A stretch of 64,000 bases of DNA from Epiperipatus broadwayi (lineage: Eukaryota > Onychophora > Udeonychophora > Euonychophora > Peripatidae), in NCBI GenBank assembly GCA_028023455.1, contig JAQFVV010006354.1, positions 2,456,684-2,520,683 of the forward strand. Direction: 5' to 3'. A program made the position numbers and the translations under genes. Of this stretch, positions 1 to 13,564 are shown one piece after another; positions within the stretch are counted from its first letter, which is position 1; each line of letters begins with the position of its first letter. The notes beneath the pieces are model-generated. The model had not been told where the DNA came from and did no database searches. It saw nothing but the letters and a program-made list of their open reading frames with translations.

Positions 1-2010
1 TTTTAGTCAAGTTTTTTGGTGCTCTCGTACAATTTATTTGCAAAAGTAATAAAACATTTATTTTAAAGTATTTGCAAAGAGAGTGTAAAATAAATATATT
101 TTAATAACTTCATTTTAATATGTATTGCTAATTTTTAAAGTCTTTTTACCAGAAGTATTCATCAGAAACTTAATATAACATCGCAATAAAAATATGGAAA
201 TGCCGATAAGTAAAATGTATATAATGGAAATTTTAAATATAAATATAATAATTGTGAATATAATATTAACTAAGATGACTATTCCAGTAGATAAATTATT
301 ATTTCGGACATTGTTCATGAAGCTTAATAGGAAACCTATATGTCAATTAAAAGTAAAATACACATTTTATATAGCATCAAGATAGGCTTGTCCAAGGTTA
401 ATAAGTAACATGACAAGTATATTATATAATAATTTTATGGGAACAATGCTATAGGAATAAATGTTTTATCTTTTTTGAAGGAAAACTTTATAAACATTTC
501 AAGAAATTATCTTAGGTAAAGATTAATGAAAATATTTACAAAAGCATATGTTATAAAACTGAGATATAGGGTTATATTTACTTATAAAATTGTTTTTTTT
601 ATTTTTAAAAAAAAACAACTGAATTTTAAGACAAGAATGAAACCACTAAAAATAAGTAATAAATAGCAATAAATTTTATTAAAGAATAAACCAACAAAGA
701 AAAGAAACACAGGAGAAAATAAAAGTATGGAATTATAGAAATATATTATATTGTGAAAAAGTTTATTCAGATAGTTCATGTTAAGTCAAAGGTACATGAT
801 GCATGACTACACCAATATGGAATACTATAGATGTTTCAATTAATTATTTTTAATATTATGATTTTAATAATCATCATTCTGCACTATAGAATCATAAACT
901 ATTATTCTATAACTTTTCCAGAATGGATTAATGATAATTTTATTTAATTTTTCAAGATTTTAAAAGACATCTTTTTTTATTATTCATTTTTAAACTTCAC
1001 CCACTGCCACCAGAAACAGTTTGTCTTGTTTGTCATTGTTAGCAATGGGGAAGTTGTTAAAATTGTTCTTGAGGAGAATATTTTTAAAAAAGAACTCTGG
1101 AGAAAAAAGAAATTTGAACTGTATAAAGAATATTCGTTTTCATCTGAAGATTAAATAAATATAGTTTTGACTCATTTATTAATTTTTAAATGTAATTATT
1201 TTGGTTTATAAGAGTAGGAACATGAATATTAATTTATTGATAATAATATAATCTTATAGTAGAATAATTTAATAATTTAAATAGGAACATTTAAAAATAA
1301 AAGTATGGATGTATTTTCGTGTATGCAATGTTGTATCTAATTGATGGAAAAAGAAGACTGCAAAAGTGATGACAAGTCGATATCACTTGGTAATAGTTAA
1401 TGAATATTGATATATTTGAGGATGTATATTTTGTTTTTCTTTTTTGCAGATTGCCTATGAATTATAATGTATGGAAATATAAATGTTGAATTATATGCAA
1501 ACACATTTGCACATTGGTTTTTTTGTAAATTTCCCTCAGCAATTACATCAATGACTTTATGTTTTGATCATTTATGTTTATTTTGAAATGTTTTTAACTG
1601 AGTAGTCTACATAGCCTATCTATACTCAATATTCTAAAGTAAAATTTATTAAAATGTCCACCTGTGCGAATTGTTTAAAATAATAATTTAAATTTAAAAA
1701 TTAAAATCTAAAGAAATTTTATTCCTCAATTTTATTAATATGTGCATTAATAAATGTTTTGTGTGTTAATTACTGGTAGTGGTTTATTTTATTATTTTAA
1801 ATATTAATATATTTTAACAATTTATATTTTTGTAAATCTCTGCGTCTCACTGAGCTAGTGGCATTGGACTGATGTTCGGAATAAATATATATATAAATAT
1901 TTTCTTAACTTACGTATCTGCCTACTCTATAAATTTTCCAGCTTCAAAATGCCTGATAGCGCCCAGTAGTGCAGATCCGGTAAGACTCCAGTGATTTTCT
2001 CAACCTGACC

Positions 2011-2045
<35 letters not shown>
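1..2045. other. Unassigned AT-rich DNA
   Basis: I see no coding region, RNA gene or recognisable mobile element here. The open frames are short, AT-driven and lack family motifs. It reads as intergenic or intronic DNA of an AT-rich animal genome. Confidence 0.6.
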
Positions 2046-2050
<5 letters not shown>

Positions 2051-2057
2051 AAAAGGG

Positions 2058-2093
<36 letters not shown>

Positions 2094-2105
2094 CCCTTTT
2101 GTTTA
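2046..2105. repeat. Perfect 15-bp inverted repeat around a (TA)n core
   Basis: The left arm TAAACAAAAGGGTAA and right arm TTACCCTTTTGTTTA are exact reverse complements. They flank about 30 bp of TA repeat, so the whole 60 bp can form one hairpin or cruciform. A plain TA microsatellite lies just upstream (about 2018-2046). No transposase or element body is attached. It may be a tiny foldback element or a TA array expanded inside a palindrome. Confidence 0.8.
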
Positions 2106-5100
2106 GGTTAACATGAATTATTTAAATCAATTTACTAAAAAAATGTAAATTTAAAAACTATTTTGGGAACATGTGTTGACAAACTTTTTTTAAAAAAGTC
2201 TAATTAAAGTAAATAAGAATATTTACTGTAGAATATTATGTTAAAATTATAAAGATAGTCACTAAAAATAAATTATAATATTTTATGGTTGGGAAAACTG
2301 GCCAGAATAAATACTGTAGTAAAAGTCTTGCAAATAAATGTTTAAGGTAAATGTTTAAAAGTAATAACTTAAAGTTAAATAAATAGACTATTTAATAATA
2401 ATAATTATATTTAATAATTCTATTTAAAAAATCATTAAATTAAACGTGATAGTATGGGAGACAAGTGCATATTCGATTTTATAATATTAAAATAATTATT
2501 CTAAATTTTGCTATATTATTATTTTTATATACTAGTTTGTAAATTAAATCATTTATTTTATTTTCAGTTAAATTATAAGCGTTTCATTTATTTTGAAAGT
2601 CATGTGATGTGTAGATATTCACATGTGTGCTTGCAAAGTTTTTTTCTAGTAAAGTTGTAAAACTGTTTTAAAATTCTAATGTAAAATTTAAAAAAAATAG
2701 TATATTTGTCTATCCCAGAATAAAAATAATATTAGCTGTTATAAATATTAAGTTGGGTTTTTAAAACGAATGTAATAAGTAAAATTAGATTTTTATTTTG
2801 TTTTAAAAAATAAATACGTTTTAAAAGAAGGCTAAAGTAGTAATAAATATTATGATATGATTTTAAAAGTTATTTTAAAGTGTTTTTAGGTGTAAATAAA
2901 ATATGAAAAATAATTAAAAATTAAATAATATAATAAATAATAAATATTTAGTAAATCATTATTTATTTTTAATTTTAATCCTGTGTTGTTGGCCAAGGAT
3001 ATATATATATATAAGCATTGTTTAGTTAAAAAATCAAATGTGTGATTTGTTCAGGTATAAAACAGGTGCACAATTATTTCTCGAGGTAGTACTACTATTG
3101 TTGTTATTATTACTACGACTTTGGTTAACTATGTGTACTAGTAATAGTCAATTTTATTTATTTGTAAATTCTAAAAAAAAAGTACAGTAATTCATTATTA
3201 AAAGATCTTATAATACTGAGATGTGAGGCTAAAAGCTAAGTAATTGGTCATATTAATTTAGTATTGAATTTAGAAAATTGGACATAACAAAGGAGGTTTA
3301 TAAAAATCTGCCGGAAATTAAAATTAAAGAAATATGAAAATGCCTTTATTCAGTGGATTTATTTTAAAAAACATACGATGATAAATATTTAAAACCCTTT
3401 AAATTTGATAAAAGAATTATTTTAGGATGTAGAAACATTTCTTTATGAAGAAATATTGAATAATCAATATTAAAACTATCATAATAATTTTAAAGATATA
3501 AAAAATTTAGATTGTTAGCAAAACACTTCATATTGTATTAAGAAAAAAATCTTTAAAAATAAGTTAATTATTGTATGCTGGTCATACAAAAGATTTCATA
3601 AATTATTTATGGAAATATTTTAAACTATGTAGCAAATACTGATGAATGCTAAGTTTTGTTGCTGTATCAAATAATATAAACCAATGGAAAATCTGAGTAA
3701 AAGTGGTAGAACATTGGAAATTTATTTTGTCATATAATATTGAAAATTCATTTAATAATTACTGTTTTTAAATAAGAAGAATGATTAACTATTTGTATAA
3801 ACTTTAAAGGCAGATCCATGGTTATTTATAAAGCAATACGGATATTTTATAAGTCAACTTACCTTTGTTTTTTTTTTTATTTAAAAAAAATGTCATACAT
3901 TTTTTAAAGTGGAACCATCAGAGCATGTGTGTCAGTAAAAGTTTTATCGACAAGTGCTGTACCAGAGGGGAGGAAAAAGAACATTTTCTTTAATGAACTT
4001 TTAATCAATGGAGTTTCTTTTTCATAAATATGGTCTTAAATTTATTTTCTTACTAACTTTAGTATTTTATTTATAAGTTAGAGATAGGAAAAGAACATAA
4101 AAATATCAAACTATTTATTAACATAGTATTTAGTTTTTAATATTAAAAATATTTAACAATAAAGAAATAAAATGTAATATATTAAGTATGAAAGTATTGA
4201 ATAAATGATATACTATGCAAGTGTTATTAATTAGTTCATGAATCAGGAATGTCAATTAAGTGATTAACTAGTGAAGATCACTTGTGGTAATAATTGTAAA
4301 AATATTAATGATTTTATAATGTATTTTTTAAAATATTCAAAATATGTCATTTTGTGTGTGGATGTGTGAGAACGTATATCAAATCAGGATACATACACAT
4401 AGATTATAAAAGTTTATTTATTTTTTAAAAATATGCATACTGTATTTTATATTATAAGTATATTTTAACATAATGGAAATATAAGTATATGATTCTATCT
4501 TAACTGAACTTAATATTTATTTTAAGTGATTAAAGTGTTATATCGATACTGATGATTTATATTTTGGGTCTAAGAGTTATTAAAGAAATGAAGTAATCTT
4601 TTCTTATTGAGCAGTTAGGTCATTATTTATACGTGAATTTATTTATTGTTATAGAAATGTGGTAAAAATTTTAGTGATGTAGAGTGATAGATCTCTAAGG
4701 AAGTTATAAGGATAGTGGCTTGGTAGTAAGTTAAATGAAACTAAGTTAATATTTTATGTAGGATTTCTTTATATGGGAATAAGGGTAATCAATAATGATT
4801 ATTATGCAAGTATAGATAACTTTGCCATATAGCTTGTATATTTTCTATGGCAGGGTTTTCTGTGTGTTGAAGTTGAATGTTCCATAGAGCTGAATAAATA
4901 GCCTGGACATTATATTTAGTAGTGTAGGTTACTAGACAAAGAAGTCATACCTTATTTCTTATACACTGTTACCATGATGATTATTTGATAGAGGTACTAT
5001 CGAGTTAAAACTCTAGTTTATTCCATATACCTACTCATTTATTCACTAACAAAATTTTTTGTAGTACATCATGTAGGATTGTATTTAAAACATGAAATGA

Positions 5101-6735
5101 TGAATAAGTTTGGAAGTGTGGGATTGTTATTGAAAAAGATAATATAGATTATTTTACTTGGAGTGAAGATAGAAGTAAATACAAAGATGATAAAAATATG
5201 ATTTTCTAGTAAAAAAATCATAAAAATTTTATATTTGAAATTGATTATTTTTTTATAAAGATGGATAAGTGATAATTAAGTGGGTTTATAAAGATATTGA
5301 TTAATTATTAAGTATTTTTAAAAGACTTAATTATGATGCATATTTTGACAAGTAAAATGATAAAACTAAATCATGTTAAAAGCATACAGATAATCATAAG
5401 TTTTGTAAAGGTATTCTGTAATAACGATACACTAGCACATACATTATATCTGATATTAAATTAATACTTAGTAAGCAGTCTAATTTAATCGCTATGTTAT
5501 TAGTTAAATTTCTTCATGTTGTTATTAAGTAAGGAATGACCACATGATATTAAATTATTTTAAAAAAACTAAGTACCAGTAATAAATAAACAATAAATTG
5601 CTTAATTTTATCTTATATTTAAAACCTATTAATTTAATGAAAATGTAATAGAGATATACTATGATAATATTCTAATAATAGATATTTTTATATAAAACAA
5701 TGTTCCATATTTCATATTTTATTTTGTTTAATTTATTTTGGAAAGTACAGGAAATGTAACTAGATAAAGTTCATCAATGTTGTAAATAATGTATATAATT
5801 TACTGTTGAAGTTGTTAATAAAATTTGTTGTTTGTTTTTATAAATCTTGATGTTGACTCAATTTCTCCACATCACAGTTACATAATCACAGATAATTTGA
5901 ATTAAGATATAATGTTTGCACAACTTAAATAAAACTATTATGTAAAAATTGTAATATTTTCTTGATAAGATTTTTTTTAAGAAACTTCATTTATTATATC
6001 ATTATTATGGTCATGGAATAACTATAAAGTATTTACACAGAATTATAGTATTTTTATGGTTGCCACATATTCTCAGCTTATAAGATTATACCACATACTT
6101 ATTTAAAATGCCATATGGATAATAAAATATTACATTATACTATTATGTATTATTATACATGACTAGTATTACAATAAGAAAAGAGATGAGATTAAGTATA
6201 CATTGAAGATTATTATTATTATTTAATCATTATTAGTATTAGTCACATGTATTTAGGAATGATATTAAATCCCTTATCATGCTTGATTACAAATATTATA
6301 ATTGCCTAGAATTATTTTAAATGAACCTGAGAATATTTGAGCTAGATTATTTAGATAAAAAGATGAGGATTATTTTATTGAAATAATTTTAATTAATTAA
6401 GTAATTATTGAAGACATAGGAATGCTATAGATTTATTGTATGAGATAATAGGAGGATAGTATTCTTATGCAATTGAGGTAATGTCCTGTGGGATATTGGC
6501 TCATTGTATTCATCTTGCCACTTGCAAACTCACTTTATAGTCTCATGAATTTATTAGATATTTATTTATTTAATTTATGAAACCAAACTATATTATTATT
6601 GATTAGCTAGAGCTAATTTAATAACTTACAACATTGGAAAATATATTTATTATTGATTAGATACATTTTAGATTAACATGATTATTTATCTGAGCTAGAT
6701 CAATTTATTATTATTACATATTTCCTGAAAGTGAG
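2106..6735. other. Unassigned AT-rich DNA
   Basis: No gene or named repeat is recognised over this 4.6 kb. It contains short TA runs (for example near 3000-3013) and homopolymer A/T runs. Every frame is broken frequently. Confidence 0.6.
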
Positions 6736-6763
6736 GGTACAATATATATATATATATATATAT

Positions 6764-8664
6764 TAACCGTATTGATTTCCAATTCAATGGTTTTATTACT
6801 AAAATTAATAAAGGAAAAACAACTTCATTTTTATTAAACGTTTAATGCTAAAATTTGTATTATTATTTAAAACACATACACATTTATATTTAAAGTAGAT
6901 CACTACTTTGTTTATAAAATTGATTTTAAAATAGGTTACTTTCACCACCTGTTTTAATCAATTTGATTAAAAACCGACAAGCTTGCTAATTATATATTCC
7001 TGTTGCTTTTATTGTAATTATTTTTAAAGTTAATTCTAAAAAAAAAAAGTGGAGATTTAGTTTTGTATTTGTCGTTTTTGTTTCAATTATCCCTGGTTGG
7101 AAGTATTAAATTAGATTGAGCAGGAAATTAATATTTTCCCTGCCTGGCATATAGAATGGACACTAATGAAAGTTTTGTGTGGAAAATGTAGCAAGGCAAG
7201 GATAGCCCGCCAATTTTTGGAGAAAGAAAATATTCATTATTAGATACACACTTGGATTATTGACTGCTAAGAGTCATATGGTTTTGAGTAGCTGTTCGGA
7301 TGTTTAATTGCCTGCTAAAAACTTAAATAATTATTGACAAACTTCGTTGCTGTGCAAGATGTCAAAATCTATCACTATGGGTTTTGCCATCATTAGAATG
7401 TCTTGCTAATTTAAACAAAGGATGGACCCATGACTACCAACTCTCCTTCAGTCATGCCATGAGCCTCTAAAATAAACACTGCCTCTACCTTGCCACTGTC
7501 AAAGGACCTGAAAGATGAACTATTATCAAAATTGTGCACTTGTCACTAAATCACTAGAACTCTGCCTTACCGTAAGCTAAACTTTTTCCTATTCTAGCCA
7601 GAGTAAATAAATTGCATTTAATTAAATCTCCGCTCAGTCTAATGATAAATATGTTTTAAATTGGTATTAATTTTTTTTAATTATTTATAATCTGTATGTA
7701 CTCTTTTCTAGTATTTAAAGTGTGTCTTAGAATCTTAGTTTAAGATTCCCAGTTCGTTTGCAATTTTCGTTTATCAGAGGGTGCATAAGGTGATTGCATT
7801 TTATATGTTTAATATATACCTGATTATTTCGTTGACTATTACCAAACACATTGGCAGTTTTCATAATCTTTATTTATTTACCTGCCCTTAGTTGTACAAT
7901 AAAGAATCCTTAAACATGTTTCATTTGCGCTGTTTGTGCAAACAACAAAATCTTTTTGCTGGCTATTTCTCAAGTTATTACTTCGGGTTGTCTGAAAATA
8001 GTCTATTTCTTTCTGGATTACGTAAGATCGTAATCAAATATCTGTTGATGTCTTATAGGTAAGATCAACCATGTTTACTTTGAATGTAGTATTACACGCA
8101 GCAGTCCTGTGGCATTTTAACGATGGTAATTAGAATATTACTGCTCGGACGGTCGCGTTGGTTACGTTGATTTTCGGCAGGACAGTAACTGATTTATTAT
8201 CCCTGATTCAGGAAGCTAGGGTTGTTATTTGTTTTTGGTGATTTTACAACTGGCCAGCAAGATGATATTATTCTAACCATTTCTTATATTTTAAGTGAGA
8301 GAATTTAATTGCCAACATGTTTAATGCCTTCATGTTTGTCGTACTCTTGTGCACTCTGTGATAAATATACATATGTTAACATAAGTCACTTTTATATTCA
8401 TGACTAGATGTTTTTACTATATTGTCTAACTTATAAAATTAATAAATTGTTGAAATTTATTTGGCTGACATTTGTCTTTGTGCTTTGATTTCCCAACTGT
8501 CTAAATAATATTTAAGATATCTTGTTCCTCTCTGAGTGTAGTTCGGTGCCCTCTTGATTCGCATATCCTGTCCACCCTAAAATAAATATCTAGTTCTTTT
8601 TTTCGGACTAGTGGCGCCCCCGAGGTCAGTATATGCGAATCTCAAAGATCTTTTTCCTGTTACA
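6764..8664 (+). repeat. 5' long terminal repeat
   Basis: This copy aligns over its whole length with 10,663-12,563, with scattered substitutions and small indels. It ends in TTACA, the CA end expected of an LTR. A candidate polyadenylation signal (AATAAA) lies near 8580, about 80 bp before the end. The 5' edge is less certain: the copy begins TAACCGTATTG, while the 3' LTR has TGAGCCGGATTG, which fits a canonical TG start. Just inside the element at about 8679 lies TTTGGCACGGCAACGTGG, a candidate primer-binding site that I cannot match to a tRNA without a search. Confidence 0.85.
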
Positions 8665-9049
8665 TATATAGTAATTTTTGGCACGGCAACGTGGAGCTTC
8701 TGAGTTTTCAAACCCATGTGAGATTTTGTTTAGACGGTTGAGAAAGATTTCAGGTATAAGTGGCAAGATCTAGTCGGTAGAGGTTCTATTTTTGTTAATT
8801 ATTGCATGTATTGTTGGAGCAGTTTGGTAGAACGGAGTTCGTTTTTTTCATATGACATAAATAATAAATAGAGTTTTTTTTGTTGTTGTTGTTTAAAAAA
8901 AAAAGAAATAGTTCAGAGTAAATTTTCGAATTTAAAAGTAGTAAAAAATAGTTTGTTGTCTTCTTGCCTATAAATAAATAGTGTTTTATTTGCTTTGAGA
9001 TTTTTGTTTAAAAAAAAAAGTTAGTATAGCGAGTTAGCGTTGTATAAAA
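8665..9049 (+). other. LTR element leader
   Basis: Untranslated leader between the 5' LTR and the gag-like frame. It carries the candidate primer-binding site near 8679-8700 and several poly(A)/poly(T) runs. I see no other feature. Confidence 0.5.
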
Positions 9050-10428
9050 ATGGAAGGTAAAGAAGAAGGTGACAGGGCGGCAGGTTTGGAAAAGAGCCCT
9101 ATTTCATTTAAATACCCCCAGATAGTAGAAAAAGAAGAGAGCGAGACACAGATGATGATGAGGTTGTTAATAGAAATGAAACAAAGTTGGCAAGCCACGA
9201 TGAAAGAAATATGACAAGAGTTGCTAGAAATGAAACAAGGTCAGCAAGCTGAGATGAAAGAAATATGACAAGAGTTGCTGGAAATGAAACAAAATATAGC
9301 AAAACAAAATATAGAAATAAAACAGAGTCAACAAACAATACTGCAGGAGTTGAGACAGGAAATATTACAGAAAGGCAGCAAAAATCAAGCAGCTATAGAA
9401 GACATAGAGAAAGATCAAAATAAGGAGGTTCAGGAAGTTGAAATTTTAAAGGAAGAGATGAAAGAAGTAAAAGTTGAGGTACAGCAAGGTAGTGTTAGGA
9501 CAGGTAGTTTATAAATAAAGATGGTGCATGTTGAAGAGATGTGCGAGGAATGGATAGATATATATAAAACAACTGAAGTAGAATTGGAGATGTTAAAGGA
9601 AGGAGAAATGCAGAGAGAAATATATCTGAGGGATTATGGTGCTGCCAGGAAATTAGAAAATATGTCTAAAGGCATAGAGAAAAGTAAGGATAATTTGAAA
9701 ACAGAAGTACAACAAACTTGTATTGATATGATAAAATGACTCGAATATATGCTAGCTGGGATAGAGAATAAACACAGGGCATTCTATACTGAAGACAAAC
9801 AGTATGAAACAGAAAATGAATATAGAGAGTCGAGAAGTAAAAGACAGGAGGGGCCCTCCAGTAGATTCCTAATAGAAACATTCAAGGCTGAGGTGGGAAA
9901 AGCCCATTAAATCATTTAGAAAGTTTGGCTAATATGTTTCGTGTCCAAGACTGGCTGGAAAGGGATAAAGTTACAGTAGCCAGTAACTACCTTTGTGAAA
10001 CAACCTCTGACTGGTGGCACACTTTATTCACCAAACCAAGAACATTTGAGGAATATAGGCACACCATTTTAAGAACATTTTGGAGTGATGCCAGACAGGA
10101 TGGGATACTCTATAAAATATCCCATGAGAGATATTCCGTTTGAGGTGAAACATACACACAATTTTTTTATAGACAAGTAGCAAAACACAAGACATTAACG
10201 GCCTTTCCGTTGTCAGACTATCAAGTCATGTGGACTATCCGACATAATATGCCACCAGACATACAACAAATGATGTTGAGTAATAATCGGTGGTTGATAT
10301 AAGAAATGGCAGAATTTTTAATGGCTGTCGATTTTGGCAATGTATCAAGAGAACCTGTAGACAGGTTCAGGAAAGTAGATCATCCTGACCAAACTCTTCA
10401 TAAGAAGCAAACGCCTGACCGAGCATAA
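9050..10428 (+). pseudogene. Decayed gag-like coding region of the LTR element
   Basis: The frame starts at ATG 9050 (MEGKEEGDRAAGLEK...) and runs with in-frame stops at 9212 (TGA), 9266 (TGA), 9512 (TAA) and 9737 (TGA). After a frame change near 9900 it continues from about 9925, with further stops at 10,141 (TGA) and about 10,300 (TAA), ending at TAA 10,426. The N-terminal third is rich in E, K and Q, looks coiled-coil, and contains a 54-bp (18-residue) tandem repeat at 9173, 9227 and 9281. The later part has MFRVQDWLE, then SDWWHTLF, then TFEEYRHTILRTFW. This tryptophan-rich spacing resembles the capsid-like Retrotrans_gag region of Ty3/gypsy-type elements. I see no CCHC zinc knuckle. A role in particle assembly is inferred from family resemblance only, and the gene cannot be functional as it stands. 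Confidence 0.7.
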
Positions 10429-10662
10429 GTGATATTGATCAGACGTACTGTTTAAAAAAAAAAGAGAAAAACCGACAAAAAAAATTGTTAATGATTTATG
10501 AGAATGGATAAATGTAAGAAATGAAATATTGTTTTGGTTTTTCATGAGTGCGTTCAGCCAAATTTTTAGGGGTAGTTTTTAAAATGTTAATAGTTTAAAA
10601 AAAAAAAAAGGGAAAAAAGTTGCAGGAATGTTTTTTTTTTTTTGATCATGTGTTGAGGCAGT
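10429..10662 (+). other. LTR element 3' internal region with purine-rich tract
   Basis: Non-coding DNA between the gag relic and the 3' LTR. A long purine-only run (A13GGGA6G) at about 10,597-10,619 could be the polypurine tract that primes plus-strand DNA. It lies about 43 bp before the LTR edge I chose, so either the true LTR begins just after the tract (the 5' copy being trimmed) or the tract is not the primer. Confidence 0.45.
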
Positions 10663-12563
10663 TGAGCCGGATTGATTTCCGATTCAATGGTTTTATTACT
10701 AAAATTAAGGAAAAACAACTTCATTTTCATTAAATGTCTAATACTAAAATTTGTATTATTATTTAAAACACATACACATTTATATTTAAAGTAGATCACT
10801 ACTTTGTTTATAAAATTGATTTTAAAATAGTTTACTTTCACCGCCTATTTTAATCAATTTGATTAAAAACAGATCAAGCTTGCTAATTATATATTCCTGT
10901 TGCTTTTATTGTAATTATTTTTAAAGTTAATTCTAAAAAAAAAGCGGAGATTTAGTTTTGTATTTGTCATTTTTGTTTCAATTATCCCTGGTTGGAAGTC
11001 TTAAATTAGATTGAGCGGGAAATTAATATTTGCCCTGCCTGGAATATAGAATGGATACTAATGAAAGTTTTGTGTGGGAAATGTAGCAAGGCAACGATAG
11101 CCAGTCAATTTTTGGAGAGAGAAAAGATTCATTATTAGATACACACTTGGATTATTGACTACTAAGAGTCAGATGGTTTTGAGTAGCTGTTCGGACATTT
11201 AATTGCCTGCTAAAAACTTAAATAATTATTGACAAACTTCGTTGCTGTGCAAGATGTCATAATCTACCGCTATGGGTTTTGCCATCATTAGAATGTCTTG
11301 CTAATTTAAACAAAGGACAGACCCACAACTACCAGCTCTCCTTCAGTCATGCCATGAGCCTCTAAAATAAACATTGCCTCTATCTTGCCACTGTCAAAGG
11401 ACCTGAAAGATGAACTATTATCAAAAGTGTGCACTCGTCACTAAATCACTAGAACTCTGCCTTACTGTAAGCTAAACTTTTTCCTATTCTAGCCAGGGTA
11501 AATAAATTGTGTTTAATTAAATCTCCGCTCAGTCTAATGATAAATATGTTTTAAAATGGTATTATTTTTTTTTAATTATTTATCATCTGTATGTACTCTT
11601 TTCTAGTATTTAAAGTGTGTCTTGGAATCTTAATTTTAAGATTCCAAGTTTGTTTGCAATTTTCGTTTATCAGAGGGTGCATAAGATGATTGCATTTTAT
11701 ATGTTTAATATATACCTGATTATTTCATTAACTATTACCAAACACATTGGCAGTTTTCATAATCTTTATTTATTTACCTGCCCTTAGTTGTACAATAAAG
11801 AATCCTTAAACATGTTTCGTTTGTGCTGTTTGTGCAAACAACAAAATCTTTTTGCTGGCTATTTGTCAAGTTATTTCTTTGGGTTGTCTGAAAATAGTCT
11901 ATTTCTTTCTGGATTATGTAAGATCATAATCAAATATCTGTTGCTATCTTGTAGGTGAGATCAACCATGTTTACTTTGAATGTAGTATTATGCGCAGCAG
12001 TCCTGCAGTATTTTAATGATGGTAATTAGAATATTACTGCTCGGACGGTCATGCTGGTTACGTTGATTTCCGGCAGGACAGTAACTGATTTATTATCCCT
12101 GATTCAGGAAGCTAGGGTTGTTGTTTGTTTTTGGTGATTTTACAACTGGCCAGCAGGAAGATATTATTCTAACCATTTCTTATATTTTAAGTGAGAGAAT
12201 TTTATTGCCAACATGTTTAATGCCTTCATGTTTGTCATACTCTTGTGCACTCTCTGGTAAATATACATATGTTAACATAAGTCACTTTTATATTCGTGGC
12301 TAGATGTCTTTACTATATTGTCTAACTTATTAAATTAATAAATTGTTTAAATTTATTTGGCTGATGTTTGTTTTTGTGCTTTGATTTCTCAACTGTCTAC
12401 ATAATATTTAAGATATCATGTTCCTTCCTGAGTGTAGTTCGGTGCCCTCTTGATTCGCATATCATGTCCACCCTAAAATAAATGGCTAGTTCCTTTTTTC
12501 GGACTAGTGGCGCCACCGGGATCGTCAGTATATACGAATCTCAAAGATCTTTCTCCCATTACA
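10663..12563 (+). repeat. 3' long terminal repeat
   Basis: Near-full-length match to 6764-8664. It begins TGAGCCGG and ends CCCATTACA, giving TG...CA termini. The sequence differs from the 5' LTR at many scattered sites and small indels, so the insertion is not recent. The open frame inside it (around 12,118) has no counterpart of interest and is not called as a gene. Confidence 0.85.
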
Positions 12564-12577
12564 ATATATATATATAT

Positions 12578-13453
12578 TAAAGGTGTGTAAAAAATCAATC
12601 TCTTTGCAAAATTTATGTGTTTCAAATCACTGATCTTCGTTACCTGCTTAGAGTTTCAATTTATCATAGAAATACAATAATCCTCTGCTTATATAACCCT
12701 GTAAATGTAATTAACTTCATTTTTTAAAATATCATTGATTGTTAATCAATAAAAAAATCTTCCATAAATCAATTTATTCTCATATGGCTAAACTAACAAG
12801 GCAGATGGAATTATTTGAAACTCATTTATTTTTTAAACTTTTTATAATAAGATTGTGTGTATTTGCATGAATATTGTAATGTTACCCCACTTTTTTTAAT
12901 AATCAACTTGATGTCATCAACATTTATTAAATTCTCTTATGTAGATCTACAGCTGCGCCACTATAATTATTTGTGTTAATAAATAGATAATGAAAATCTA
13001 TCATTAAAAATAGTAAATATTGTTTTTTGGTTTTATACTCAGAATTTACTAATTCAATGTATCACAAAGTTTTTAATTCTTCATCTATAAACTTATTCCT
13101 TTGTGCTGCTAAAACGTTTATTTTATTTGAAATTACCGGTGTAAGGAAATATTGTTTTTGCCTTCAACTTTCCTATATCAAATGTGATAGACATTTTAAT
13201 TGCCATTATAAAGATTTAATTTTTTGAATATGTACAAATAATTGGGATACATCGAAGACATGCACGTATATACGTTAACAATAAATATTTCATTAACTAT
13301 AGTCATAGCAATGTTATTTCATAATAATAAAAAGATTCATACTCACTTTTTGCTTTTGTCTTATAAGGTTATGTGAGTAAACTCTAGCAAATGAAATATT
13401 TGACTGATAATTTTTTTAGGATATTAAATGCACACCAATAAAGAAATATTTGA
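12578..13453. other. Unassigned AT-rich DNA
   Basis: No motif-bearing frame, RNA gene or repeat recognised. The short open frame near 13,027-13,227 has no family signature. Confidence 0.55.
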
Positions 13454-13473
13454 ATATATATATATAAAAAAAA

Positions 13474-13560
<87 letters not shown>
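13454..13560. repeat. (TA)n microsatellite
   Basis: About 100 bp of TA dinucleotide repeat with a few A-rich interruptions. Confidence 0.95.

Positions 13561-13564
<4 letters not shown>

Larger units (their letters stand above)
6736..12577 (+). mobile_element. Non-autonomous LTR retrotransposon, inserted in a TA microsatellite
   Basis: Two direct repeats of about 1901 bp (6764-8664 and 10,663-12,563) flank about 2 kb of internal DNA. The internal part holds a gag-like relic. I found no protease, reverse transcriptase, RNase H or integrase in any frame. Both outer edges run into TA repeat (left 6742-6763, right 12,564-12,577), consistent with insertion into a (TA)n tract. Whether the TATA-type sequence on both sides is a target duplication cannot be resolved inside a microsatellite. 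Long LTRs with a short, pol-less interior resemble LARD-type non-autonomous elements. Orientation is plus, from the gag frame and from the AATAAA signal near the LTR ends. Confidence 0.85.

Noticed and set aside
8615-8632. TGGCGCCCCCGAGG, like a Lys-tRNA primer-binding site
   Set aside because: The match is short, and the same place in the 3' LTR also carries it, so it lies inside the LTR and not just after it.
12118-12303. 61-residue frame in the 3' LTR
   Set aside because: The equivalent 5' LTR stretch is broken and there is no recognisable motif. LTR sequence is non-coding here.
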